64,000 nt of DNA. It comes from Haloarcula salinisoli (GTDB lineage Archaea; Halobacteriota; Halobacteria; Halobacteriales; Haloarculaceae). The stretch's first letter is position 1. The number at the start of each line of letters is the position of its first letter. Positions 32,394 to 41,482 of this stretch are shown piece by piece. The notes below the pieces were generated by a model that searched no databases, was not told the DNA's origin, and saw only the letters and a program-made list of their open reading frames with translations. The stretch lies in assembly GCF_019599405.1 (NCBI RefSeq), contig NZ_RKLQ01000001.1:1612001-1676000 (forward strand), given 5' to 3'. The position numbers and the translations under genes are program-made.

Positions 32394-34418
32394 ATGTATC
32401 CAGAGTTTACTAAAAAGGTGACGTTGCCCGCCAATTCGAAGTTCCGAGTAGCAAGCGTGTTTTCAGGAGCCGGAGGGCTCGACCTTGGTTTCGCCCTGCC
32501 CTCCATATTTCAAACTGTATTTCACCTCGATAATGATTCGACTGCGATCAGAACACTTCGGGAGAACAAGGAGGAATGGTTCGATGCAGAAGCGACCATC
32601 GTCAATCGGGACATCGTAGAGTTCGTAAAAGAACTCCAGGATGGGACGGCCGAGGCTAACCTTGATGTAGACCCTGACATACTCGTCGGTGGCCCACCTT
32701 GCCAGCCGTTCTCTGCCGCCGCCCGCAGAACGGGGGGTACAAACGGTACAGAGAGTGAGGAGGGACGATTGTTTCTGGCCTACTGCGATTTACTTGAGGA
32801 GTGGGAACCCTCTGCGTTTCTCTTCGAGAACGTCTACGGAATAACCTCAAATGATGAGGATTGGGAACCGATCAAACAAGCCTTCGAAAATGCGGGTTAC
32901 AAGGTGAAACCCAAAACTCTGGACACTGCCGATTATGGTGTTCCTCAACACCGGATAAGAACGTTCATAGTAGGAGTTAGAAAAGAATCGAACCGCGGAT
33001 ACCACTTTCCGAAGCCAACACATGGCCCAGAATCTGACGGGGGGCCTACGCTAAACACAGCCGGAGACGCGTTGTCAGGCCTCACAGTTGACGTGTGTGG
33101 TGATAAGTACTCGATGAATTCGAAACATGCCGACTTGTTGCCAGAAGTTCCTCCAGGCCTCAATTACAGCTTCTTCACTGAGAAGCTGGGCCATCCTAAT
33201 CCAAGATTCGCTTGGAGGTCGAGGTTCTCGGACTTCCTCTACAAGGCGATTCCGAGTGAGCCGGTTAGAACATTAAAAGCTCAACCCGGGGGAGCAAATG
33301 GACCGTTCCATTGGGACAACAGACGTTTCACCGAGTCAGAATTGAAACGATTGCAGTCTTTCCCCGATAATTACCAGTTGGCTGGAAGCTACTCGAAGGT
33401 AGTTAGGCAGATTGGCAATTCAGTCCCGCCAAGGATGGCGTGCGTCCTCGCACGCAGTATGGCTGCGCAACTGTTTGACTGGATTCCGGAAATGGAGTGG
33501 GAAAGTCCCTTCCTTCCGTACCAGTCTCTGTCTGAACGGGCTGTTCCTGATCAACTTTCCGATAATGCCGAACTAAACTTCCGGAGCAGGAAGCGCACTC
33601 CGTTGAAGGTACGTACTCAGCGAGCTCAGAAGCGGCTCGGTGACCGAGCGGAGATTAATAAAGAGGTTGACCCAGAATGGATTACTCCTCGAGAGTATGA
33701 ATTTGATTTGGGGGGCATAATTGAACTACTTGAGGAGGGATCATTTTATGAGGAGTTGCGAGAACGTCAGTATCTAGTAAATTCTCAGGTGGCCAATGGA
33801 ACTCACTCGGTGGATATAACTGGTGTGAATGACACCTCCGGAGGAACGATTGAACTCAAGCTAGTATCCGACGAGGGTTATCTCTTACCTGCTATTGAGG
33901 CTGCTGAAATCAAAGTAGTAGCTGAGGGTGTCGAAGTGCCAGATTTATTCTCGATTTGGGCGGTTCTGATAGAGGACATCAGAGCACGTACTGATTATGA
34001 GCAACTAATGAGTGTTGTCGGGCACTATTCTTGTGCCCCTAGCAATTTCTCAACCCATATCTCGTTCAACGGGATATCTGCAAGCCCATTACGCCAGGTT
34101 GCAGAATTCTTCTCGAGCGAAAACCACTGCAATCGATACTTCACTATCAGTGAAATCGCGGATAGTGCGGGTATACCGCGGCCAGCGCTGGTAAATACAT
34201 TGGAAAAACTGCGGGAACTGCGATACGATATCAGAACCCCCTCTACTCACTCTAACATTCAAAACTCTGAGTCTGGTGCCCCAGAGGTTCTCTGTACATA
34301 TCCATTCCCGAACTTGGTTTCCGCCTCACCATTCGATATGGGTGCCGAGTTGACAGAAATTCGAACTCACATTCAGGAGGACGTACTAACCGGAAAAATG
34401 CCCACCACATCGGAGTAA
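32394..34418 (+). CDS. drmMII: DrmMII, DISARM C5-cytosine DNA methyltransferase
   Basis: The start at 32394 (MYPEF) gives 674 residues. Residues 1-370 are a canonical m5C methylase: motif I FSGAGGLDLGF (23-33), motif IV GGPPCQPFS (nucleophile Cys103), ENV (145-147), QHRIR (185-189) and GNSVPP (341-346). The remaining 300 residues are an extra C-terminal part. One stretch there, Asp474 with Glu487-Leu-Lys489 in TIELKL, looks like a PD-(D/E)XK core, and a winged helix (FTISEIADSAGIPRPALVN) follows near 600. In class 2 DISARM this enzyme marks self-DNA. It is convergent with the other drm genes. Confidence 0.88.
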   Translation: MYPEFTKKVTLPANSKFRVASVFSGAGGLDLGFALPSIFQTVFHLDNDSTAIRTLRENKEEWFDAEATIVNRDIVEFVKELQDGTAEANLDVDPDILVGGPPCQPFSAAARRTGGTNGTESEEGRLFLAYCDLLEEWEPSAFLFENVYGITSNDEDWEPIKQAFENAGYKVKPKTLDTADYGVPQHRIRTFIVGVRKESNRGYHFPKPTHGPESDGGPTLNTAGDALSGLTVDVCGDKYSMNSKHADLLPEVPPGLNYSFFTEKLGHPNPRFAWRSRFSDFLYKAIPSEPVRTLKAQPGGANGPFHWDNRRFTESELKRLQSFPDNYQLAGSYSKVVRQIGNSVPPRMACVLARSMAAQLFDWIPEMEWESPFLPYQSLSERAVPDQLSDNAELNFRSRKRTPLKVRTQRAQKRLGDRAEINKEVDPEWITPREYEFDLGGIIELLEEGSFYEELRERQYLVNSQVANGTHSVDITGVNDTSGGTIELKLVSDEGYLLPAIEAAEIKVVAEGVEVPDLFSIWAVLIEDIRARTDYEQLMSVVGHYSCAPSNFSTHISFNGISASPLRQVAEFFSSENHCNRYFTISEIADSAGIPRPALVNTLEKLRELRYDIRTPSTHSNIQNSESGAPEVLCTYPFPNLVSASPFDMGAELTEIRTHIQEDVLTGKMPTTSE

Positions 34419-34586
34419 ACCAAATGTCGCGTATCTCGCTGACGAGATCGCTCGTCTCGTTCGTCAGTATCCTGCAGGTCACGCAGGGATTCTCTCCTCC
34501 GGACGGGGACCACTTCTCCCACGACCCAGCATAGGACACTCTGTTGACGCACTGATGTGTCTGGGCTGCTTGCTACCTCTGAATCC

Positions 34587-34867
34587 CTATCCGTCGAACC
34601 CGTAGGGGATCAGGCATCGGCTGTCGTCGAAGGCTTCCCTGAACATCGGCTTCTCCACGAAAGTCTTGCTTCGGGCGTTGATTTGCGTCGGCACGTCGTC
34701 GTGGTCCTCAGCCCATTCGCGGATGAACCCCACTCGAGCATATCACACTTCTCGGGAGGGTTGTTCTGGACCACGACGAAGTCTTCACAGGGAGCGATGT
34801 TGTGCCACTTCGGGATCTTGATCCCAGGAGGGAACTGGGCACATTTCAACTGGAGGAATAATTTCAA
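34587..34867 (-). pseudogene. Broken SRAP (YedK/HMCES-like) gene
   Basis: The minus-strand reading gives WHNIAPCEDFVVVQNN and DMLEWG. After a single-base frameshift it continues FIREWAEDHDDVPTQINARS then KTFVEKPMFREAF and RCLIP. The INARxxTxxEKPMFREAF and RCLIP motifs are the SRAP-domain signature. The frame then ends at TAG (34587-34589) in place of the conserved GFYEW. The N-terminal catalytic Cys is also missing. SRAP proteins crosslink abasic sites in single-stranded DNA. This copy is inactive, a remnant between drmMII and drmC. Small hairpins (such as gacgag/ctcgtc at 34441-34456) lie between it and drmMII. Confidence 0.75.
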
Positions 34868-34876
34868 CTACTTAGG

Positions 34877-35764
34877 TTAATCACGATTAGAAGATATCTG
34901 CTTACGATCGAATCCGCCGGCTACTCGTTCGACGTTGTGGAAATGTTCTGAATCCCGAAGCGATTCGAGCAACCCAATTAGTTCCCTGGCGGCAGCTCTT
35001 TCGAACCTAACTCCCAGCTCTAGATTTGAAAGAAAGCCTTGCCCGGTTACGTTTGCAGTTCCGAGATAAGCCTCCTCCTGATCAGTAGCCACGACCTTGG
35101 CATGGAAAGTTGACCAGCTCTCATCGTTGATATATTCATATAGTCTGACGTTGTTACCACAAGGAGAATCTAGCAAATGGTGGGTGAATTCCCGGTTGAA
35201 TTCTCCATCTTGCCCACCATAGGTGAGATATCGCGTTACTAGAGATATCGAACTGCCACGGTCGACTGCTGACAACAATGCAGGTCGCAACCGCTCAAAA
35301 GCTTCAGCAGAAAGAAATGGGCTAACAATCCAGACGTGCGAAGATGCATTCTTGATTATGTCTAATACGCCTGTGAGTAGGTCATTGAAGCCGTCTGTGG
35401 AAAGTGCATCATCGTCAGGAAAGGTTGCTAACAAATCGACAGGGGGTGAGATCTCCTGGCGCTGCTGGAGCAGCTCCGCGGTGTAACCTATTGTCGGGAG
35501 GGCACGAGTTCGTGTACGAACTGCATCTGAACCAATGTATCTGTGATAACGGAGGTGATCGAGCAACTGTTCTAGTTCATGATTAGGAGCCTTGATTTCG
35601 ACTTCGGCGCGCAGGCCATCGACGCTTACATTCGTATTTTGCTGTTGAAGATATCGGAGAGTGGTTCCAACGACTTCGTAGTCGTATGATCCAGAGAGAT
35701 TCAGAAATGCTGACGCCGTTTCAACAAGCAGCTCTCTATCCATCGGTCCGCCATAATCAACCAT
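34877..35764 (-). CDS. drmC: DrmC, DISARM PLD-family nuclease
   Basis: A 295-residue protein with a phospholipase-D-type motif: His221-Ala-Lys223 followed by Asp228 (HAKVVATD), and GTANVTG at 235-241. VWIVSPFLS near 144 is the preceding strand. Only one HKD motif is present, as expected for a dimeric PLD nuclease. It is last in the drmE-drmA-drmB-drmC operon, one base after drmB. DrmC is reported as dispensable for DISARM in some systems. Confidence 0.87.
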   Translation of the reverse strand: MVDYGGPMDRELLVETASAFLNLSGSYDYEVVGTTLRYLQQQNTNVSVDGLRAEVEIKAPNHELEQLLDHLRYHRYIGSDAVRTRTRALPTIGYTAELLQQRQEISPPVDLLATFPDDDALSTDGFNDLLTGVLDIIKNASSHVWIVSPFLSAEAFERLRPALLSAVDRGSSISLVTRYLTYGGQDGEFNREFTHHLLDSPCGNNVRLYEYINDESWSTFHAKVVATDQEEAYLGTANVTGQGFLSNLELGVRFERAAARELIGLLESLRDSEHFHNVERVAGGFDRKQISSNRD

Positions 35765-35765
35765 A

Positions 35766-37775
35766 TTAAATAGAGAGATAGCCGTCTATTTCTTCTCCGT
35801 CGCCCCCAGGTTTCCCTTCGTCAAACGGACCTCCGAAGAGAGTTGCCCGTCCGAGGTTGTGATTCGTATTATCTGTCGACATTGCTGGTAGGTAGAGACA
35901 ATGCTCACAAGCCCCATTTTCGTCCGCATAGCAGACCCGATCGAGAGGGCAGGTTATCTGCTCCTGAAGTTGCGTATGGAACTGATCAAACCGTTCTTCA
36001 AACAGCGATAGCACAGTCCCGAGGGCTTGATCTGTGTCTGGACGTTTGTAGACGAGGAATGAAAGCGTATGCGGCATAAGCCGCTCAACCAAGCTTTCAC
36101 GTTGATGTCCCGATAGGCTCCCCATCGTGTTCATAAATACGTGAGCATAGGTGTTGATCAATGAATAGATATGCCGAGAAATACATTGTCGCTCATTAGT
36201 CAGTAAGTGAGTGCCATCTCGGTCATCCACTAAGCTATCATATCGACCGGGAGCTGCTATACGATCGACGAACCACATTCGAGCATCGTCGGGACTCGGA
36301 CGATTTGCATCCGTGATGACGTTGTTTTCGACCAGCCAGTCTAATACGAGTTCAGGATCTAATTTGACCAATACACCTTCCGCTCTCATTTCTTGGGCGT
36401 AGAACGTTGGGAACGGATCACTCTGTGTCGTGAATGTGTTGAGCTGTAGGTCAACTTGCTCGGAGTCGGAGGTATTGGCCCCGTCAGGATTGTCATTCTG
36501 AGCAGGACTTGCCTCAGTGTCAACAGCATCTCTTACATTTTGGGGTTCAGATTTGACACGTGTGTACCCATAAGTGACCGTTGTCAGTGGGATATCTTCG
36601 ATCAAGTGAAGCTGCTCGATGTTGAGTGAGTTGAGAATTTCACGGTATGACGCTAATGTCGACTCTGTGAGGTGGGTATTCTCCGGAGATTCGATTAGTT
36701 CCTGAACCGAATTCGCTGTATAGTCACCTGTCGGCTGATATTCCTCATTTTTGGTCAGACTCAGAAATTCATAGCATTCCTGTGTAAGACTGGCTTTTTG
36801 TTGATCATCGAAACCGGACCTGTTTTCTAGCCAATCCTTGATATGCCTGCGATGTTCTTCTCTATCTGGGAGGAGTGCCGTTTTTGCTTGCTCTCGTGCG
36901 CGGCGTTCCTCATCCTCATCAGCCAACATGAATTCTTCAGTGCCGCCTAAGAGTTCGGCCGCTTTTTGCTTGATCTCGCTCTCAGTCGGATATTGAATAT
37001 CTGTCGCAAGTACATAGTCACTGATGACCTTCGCACGATACCGGGTTCGATCAATATTCTCTAGTCCTTCCTGAGCATTAACAAAGTCCTCAGACTGAGG
37101 GTAGAAAACGCTCGAGTCAGTGTGGTTCGTGACCATCAGGTCATCATTGTCGCATGACGGGTCTGGGCAGCTCACATCAGTTGCCATAAACGGTATCGAC
37201 TCCGAACAGCCCGGGTGGACACAGTGCCATTCCCAGCTAGACATCCGGGTCGTGGGACGATCCAGTTCCATATTGAGTTCTGTCCCATCATGTGTGTGTG
37301 TCGGGGCCCAGAGTTGGTCTATTGCTCCACATTCACAGATCGCGACGAATGGGAGCTGATCTGTGACCGATAATCTCTTATTACAATTATCACATGAAAA
37401 GAGGCTATCAGTGTCTAGACTTGCAATTTCACGCTCATCATTGTAATCAAATCGAAGAAACATACCACACTGGGAACACTCAAATGTTCTTGGATAGGTA
37501 TGGTAGATAGCACCTCCAGGAACAACGATATCAACGTCATTGTAGAGATCGATGTCGAGTAACTCTTCTGAATTTGGCCATCTGTAGAGATGCTCCTTTA
37601 CCCGCCCTATGAGGAAGTCTTCTGGAGCTTCGAGTTCAACATACTGTCCGGCCTCCGTTCGCCGGTCCACACTCCTGATTCGTCCACTTGCCTGAATTTG
37701 TGCGTGGTTCAGCGTATTTCCCGGAAGAAACTCATACTGGAATTTAGACAGAGAGCGGTCCATGTCTTCAACCAT
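35766..37775 (-). CDS. drmB: DrmB, DISARM DUF1998-type protein
   Basis: A 669-residue protein. The C-terminal CLDRVCYADENGACEHCLY then NHNLGRATLFGG is the DUF1998 signature, found in helicase-associated proteins. The N-terminal third carries Cys pairs for several zinc ribbons (CSQCGMF, CDNCNK, CECGA, CVHPGC, CPDPSC). In known DISARM DrmB forms a complex with DrmA that loads on foreign DNA. The start overlaps the drmA stop by one base, indicating one operon. Confidence 0.85.
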   Translation of the reverse strand: MVEDMDRSLSKFQYEFLPGNTLNHAQIQASGRIRSVDRRTEAGQYVELEAPEDFLIGRVKEHLYRWPNSEELLDIDLYNDVDIVVPGGAIYHTYPRTFECSQCGMFLRFDYNDEREIASLDTDSLFSCDNCNKRLSVTDQLPFVAICECGAIDQLWAPTHTHDGTELNMELDRPTTRMSSWEWHCVHPGCSESIPFMATDVSCPDPSCDNDDLMVTNHTDSSVFYPQSEDFVNAQEGLENIDRTRYRAKVISDYVLATDIQYPTESEIKQKAAELLGGTEEFMLADEDEERRAREQAKTALLPDREEHRRHIKDWLENRSGFDDQQKASLTQECYEFLSLTKNEEYQPTGDYTANSVQELIESPENTHLTESTLASYREILNSLNIEQLHLIEDIPLTTVTYGYTRVKSEPQNVRDAVDTEASPAQNDNPDGANTSDSEQVDLQLNTFTTQSDPFPTFYAQEMRAEGVLVKLDPELVLDWLVENNVITDANRPSPDDARMWFVDRIAAPGRYDSLVDDRDGTHLLTNERQCISRHIYSLINTYAHVFMNTMGSLSGHQRESLVERLMPHTLSFLVYKRPDTDQALGTVLSLFEERFDQFHTQLQEQITCPLDRVCYADENGACEHCLYLPAMSTDNTNHNLGRATLFGGPFDEGKPGGDGEEIDGYLSI

Positions 37776-40700
37776 TATTGCCCACCTCGTACGAGTGCGT
37801 CGAGGAAATCATTTGTGTCGTCGAACGGTCGAACAGACCCTTGATCACCGATGTCCCGTAGGTTACGCATGGGCCCTTCATCCCGAGGAAATCCAGGAGT
37901 ATTCATCTCACTTCCGAGTTCATTGTTCCAGATTGCCCACAGACGCCGTGTTTCCGATTCTAGGTATGTCCGAATATGATTAATAGAACGTGTTGCCGTA
38001 TCAGTCCCGTAGAGCCGTTTAACCATCTCAATAGTCTTTTCTTTGGTGACATCCGGGTATTTCGAATCACGATGCATTATCTCATAGAAGTGATCTGCTG
38101 TCTGAACATTCAATCGCTCTTCTTCGCCATCGTCATTGACGTACATTGATCGCTCTCCATCAGTCGAATCCCAGTAGTATTTTGGACGGTAGTATTGCAG
38201 GAGGATACTCTTGAGAATTCCTGGGAAGGTCTGCTCTGCACCAAATTTGGCCCATCGGTCGATTGCAACCGGCTCAACCGAGCGATCAAGATGCTCATGG
38301 AGTGTCTCAAAGTACTTGTATCGATGGCGGTCTCGCTGATCAAACGGTCTGAAAAAGTCGATAACAAATCCGGGGGTCCCACTGGAGCGTCCGACACGAG
38401 AAGATGCTTGAATATACTGGAAAGTTTGTGATGGATACCCAAAGAAGACCATGAAATTAAATCTGGGATTATCGATACCGTGACCAACAAATGACGTACA
38501 CGGGATAGTGTCAGTCCGGTTTTCGAATTCTTCAGGAGGATCAAGGAGCGTATCAAGTACTCCTGTCCCCTGTGTATCAGCGGTCAATTGTTGGATATTG
38601 AGAGGTCGATTGTAGCCCTCTGAAGCCATTTCATCGGCAATTTGCTTTCCGATGCTATTCCGATATGTGTCCTTCTCGCGCTTATTTGTGAAGTAGACAA
38701 GAGACGTTTCATACTTATCCAGAATATCGGTCTGAGTTTCTGCATCAAATGAGTCTGCCCAATCCGCTTCGTTAACAAGATTATTGATTTTAGATTCTAC
38801 GATCTCGGATTTGGACGTTCCTGAACGGAGACTATACGACGTTTTTATTATATCTCGAACCACCTCTCCTGGAGTCGCGTCCTGGTAGTCCCGAATATTC
38901 TCGTGGTACTGCTTAATAAAGTCAAGAACAGCATAGAGGTGGGTTCGATTGTTCGGTGTGACGCCACCAAACTCTCGCTCGACTTCGCTTTCGCTAAGCT
39001 CACCGTAGTACGTTTCTCGAAGTTCAGGTCCGTCCTGAGGAAAGCGAACTGCGTCCTTCTGGAATAGATTTTGAATCTGGCGTTTGTATTTAGAGATTGT
39101 CGCTGTTGAGGTGAGAACTTTCGGCTCAACCCCACCCTCAATGCTTGGCTCATCTTGGTCTTGCCAAGCACTGGCCAGCTTACAGAATTCCAAGTATGCT
39201 GTTTCGTAGTGGCCGGCAAATGTTCCAAGTTCTTCATTCAACAGATGCACCTCGTCAATGAGGTGGAGAGACGGAATAGGATCAAAATATAGGGCATCCC
39301 GGTCGGCCCTTGTTCCAGGATCTAACTCCGACAGATTGTCCGACTCTTCACAGATATCCTTTTCTGGACATCGATCACTATAACCTGGCCCGTGAACAGA
39401 ACACTGGGAAGTCATATTGCCGAAAATATTCGCAAACCGGGGCTGGAATCCCATGACAGAGACCTTATCAAGAGATCCAAGCAGAACTGATGGTAGATAG
39501 CGATACACGTCATGATCGACGACATAAAGCGGGAGACGCCCAACACAATCATCCCCGGTACAGAAGTGTTCTACTAGATTTCTTGCTTCGTCAAACTCAA
39601 CTCTGACCTCAGAGTTACATAGAGGGCAGGCTGACACAACCTGACAATCATTTCTCACAGCCTGCTGCCGAGATAAATATAGTTTTCTTTTGTCCTCACC
39701 GATAGAATTGGGTGTATCTTGACCCCCGACGAAGAACCCGAGGGAGAACTCATCCCCGATTCCATTCAATCCAAACTCTTCAGAATCTGGTTCGCCGTCC
39801 GCTCGGCGGAACTCTTCTGCAACCAGGAGAGCCTTTAGGAACCGAGATTTCTGCTGAGACGAAAGTAATCTAAGGGGGAATCGGATCCAAGCGGAGACAC
39901 CACGGTCCTTTCCTCGAATACGGTCAAAGAATAGCGTAGTAAGGACAATTCCGAGATATGCCTCTGTTTTCCCACCCCCAGTTGGGAACCATAGTACATC
40001 AGCATCATCGCTGAAGTCTGTTTCGTACTTATTTCGACGGTCTGCAGGATCACGAGCGACAATATCAGGTAGATTAGAAACAATATAAACGAGTTGAAAG
40101 AGCCGCCAACCATCGAATCCTTCATCGGTTGCGAGTTCACTATGGACTCGATGGTTTACTCGATTCATTAACTGGAATGCCCTTTTCGCTTCGTCATCAT
40201 CAGCCAACATCTCAATACCGGCCTCAAAGCGATCGATCTCTACGTCACGGAATGCCTCGGCGTCGTCTTCAAATGCTCTAACTTCTTGAGGGGAATGGGT
40301 TTCCTCGAATTCTGCTTTCCGAGTCCCTGTCCAATCATTGTGATAGCTTCGCATCCCGCGGGCAATCGATCGGAGCGCCTCGATCGTCCCGTTGCCGGTA
40401 GTGCCAGCTAACGTCAAGAAGCGAGTATCATGTGTGTCCCTGAAATCGAATTCATAGACACTCGCTGTAGGGACAGCCGTCGTTTGGAGTTTGAACCATC
40501 CAGTCGGCGCCTCTATGTCACTATCCAACTCTGACGATTTCTCAATAGCCTGGTTACCCACAGAACAGTTGTGACCCTTCGCCCAGACCTCCTGACTAAA
40601 CCGGTAATCTTCCGGGACTAGATCAAGTTCGTACGCTGCTACTGGGCCAGCGACTTCGATGACTGGGTTAAATACACACTCCTCTTTGGGTTCGCGTGCA

Positions 40701-41470
40701 TCTGCATTAGGATCCCAGATCAATTCGGGCGTTCCCTCGCCTCTATGTGGGATGCTGAATCGATCTCCAAATGAGTTGAGTTCCAACCGTAGCCGAAGTT
40801 GATCCTCGGATTTCTCTGCTGTGAACTCGATCGGCCACGTGAGATTGCCGATTGGATGGTGCCGCAGTCGGTCTACTGCATCCTGATAACCGGATTCGGT
40901 GAGATTGTGTAACTCTAAATCACTCTCCTTAGGATCTAAGGTCGTGGTTGTCGGCTGTGTAATCCTACTCGCCTTCTCAAGCGCATCTTCAAGTTCAGCA
41001 TGTAATTGTTGAGTTATTTGGGCTGCATCAGCTTGAAGCGATTCGAGACTGATTTCAGTCTCAAATGCAACATCTACCCGTCGGTAGAACGGGTCATCAA
41101 ACGCATACGAATTCGCACTGCTGTTCTGCCGTTCGGCTGTATCGTCGCCCTCTTCCTCCGTTGCTGTTAGGTCTCGATATTCAGAGTAGGTCGGATAGGT
41201 CTGATAGTAGACTTCAAATTCAAGTAAGATCGGGTACTGCGTGGCAATGGGCTGGAAATCGAGTCCGATGGAATTCGGCTTTATTTCTGCACTCTTCGTA
41301 GATTCTTCGTCGTCACTCGGAGGAGTGAGGTTCGAGATATAGTAAGCCCGCTTGGGTTCCTCGGAGACGCAATATGGTTGATGATGGCCCCGAACTTGCT
41401 GCAGTGTCCGTTCTGCTAATGCAGTCCCAATCGATCGTTCAGCCGTGTTCCCGCCTTTAAAGTTTGACAT
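37775..41470 (-). CDS. drmA: DrmA, DISARM helicase
   Basis: A 1231-residue superfamily 2 helicase. Motif I PTGGGKTE (496-503), DEVH (739-742), STAT (788-791), and motif VI QASSRVGR (1021-1028) are intact. A Cys cluster (about 615-707: CPLC, CTGDDC, CSVHG, CPEKDIC) between motifs I and II would bind zinc. The N-terminal 480 residues are a large domain unlike other helicases. DrmA is the DNA translocase of DISARM. The size agrees with known DrmA (about 1200-1300). It is 12 bases after drmE. Confidence 0.88.
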   Translation of the reverse strand: MSNFKGGNTAERSIGTALAERTLQQVRGHHQPYCVSEEPKRAYYISNLTPPSDDEESTKSAEIKPNSIGLDFQPIATQYPILLEFEVYYQTYPTYSEYRDLTATEEEGDDTAERQNSSANSYAFDDPFYRRVDVAFETEISLESLQADAAQITQQLHAELEDALEKASRITQPTTTTLDPKESDLELHNLTESGYQDAVDRLRHHPIGNLTWPIEFTAEKSEDQLRLRLELNSFGDRFSIPHRGEGTPELIWDPNADAREPKEECVFNPVIEVAGPVAAYELDLVPEDYRFSQEVWAKGHNCSVGNQAIEKSSELDSDIEAPTGWFKLQTTAVPTASVYEFDFRDTHDTRFLTLAGTTGNGTIEALRSIARGMRSYHNDWTGTRKAEFEETHSPQEVRAFEDDAEAFRDVEIDRFEAGIEMLADDDEAKRAFQLMNRVNHRVHSELATDEGFDGWRLFQLVYIVSNLPDIVARDPADRRNKYETDFSDDADVLWFPTGGGKTEAYLGIVLTTLFFDRIRGKDRGVSAWIRFPLRLLSSQQKSRFLKALLVAEEFRRADGEPDSEEFGLNGIGDEFSLGFFVGGQDTPNSIGEDKRKLYLSRQQAVRNDCQVVSACPLCNSEVRVEFDEARNLVEHFCTGDDCVGRLPLYVVDHDVYRYLPSVLLGSLDKVSVMGFQPRFANIFGNMTSQCSVHGPGYSDRCPEKDICEESDNLSELDPGTRADRDALYFDPIPSLHLIDEVHLLNEELGTFAGHYETAYLEFCKLASAWQDQDEPSIEGGVEPKVLTSTATISKYKRQIQNLFQKDAVRFPQDGPELRETYYGELSESEVEREFGGVTPNNRTHLYAVLDFIKQYHENIRDYQDATPGEVVRDIIKTSYSLRSGTSKSEIVESKINNLVNEADWADSFDAETQTDILDKYETSLVYFTNKREKDTYRNSIGKQIADEMASEGYNRPLNIQQLTADTQGTGVLDTLLDPPEEFENRTDTIPCTSFVGHGIDNPRFNFMVFFGYPSQTFQYIQASSRVGRSSGTPGFVIDFFRPFDQRDRHRYKYFETLHEHLDRSVEPVAIDRWAKFGAEQTFPGILKSILLQYYRPKYYWDSTDGERSMYVNDDGEEERLNVQTADHFYEIMHRDSKYPDVTKEKTIEMVKRLYGTDTATRSINHIRTYLESETRRLWAIWNNELGSEMNTPGFPRDEGPMRNLRDIGDQGSVRPFDDTNDFLDALVRGGQ

Positions 41471-41482
41471 TATATTTTATGT

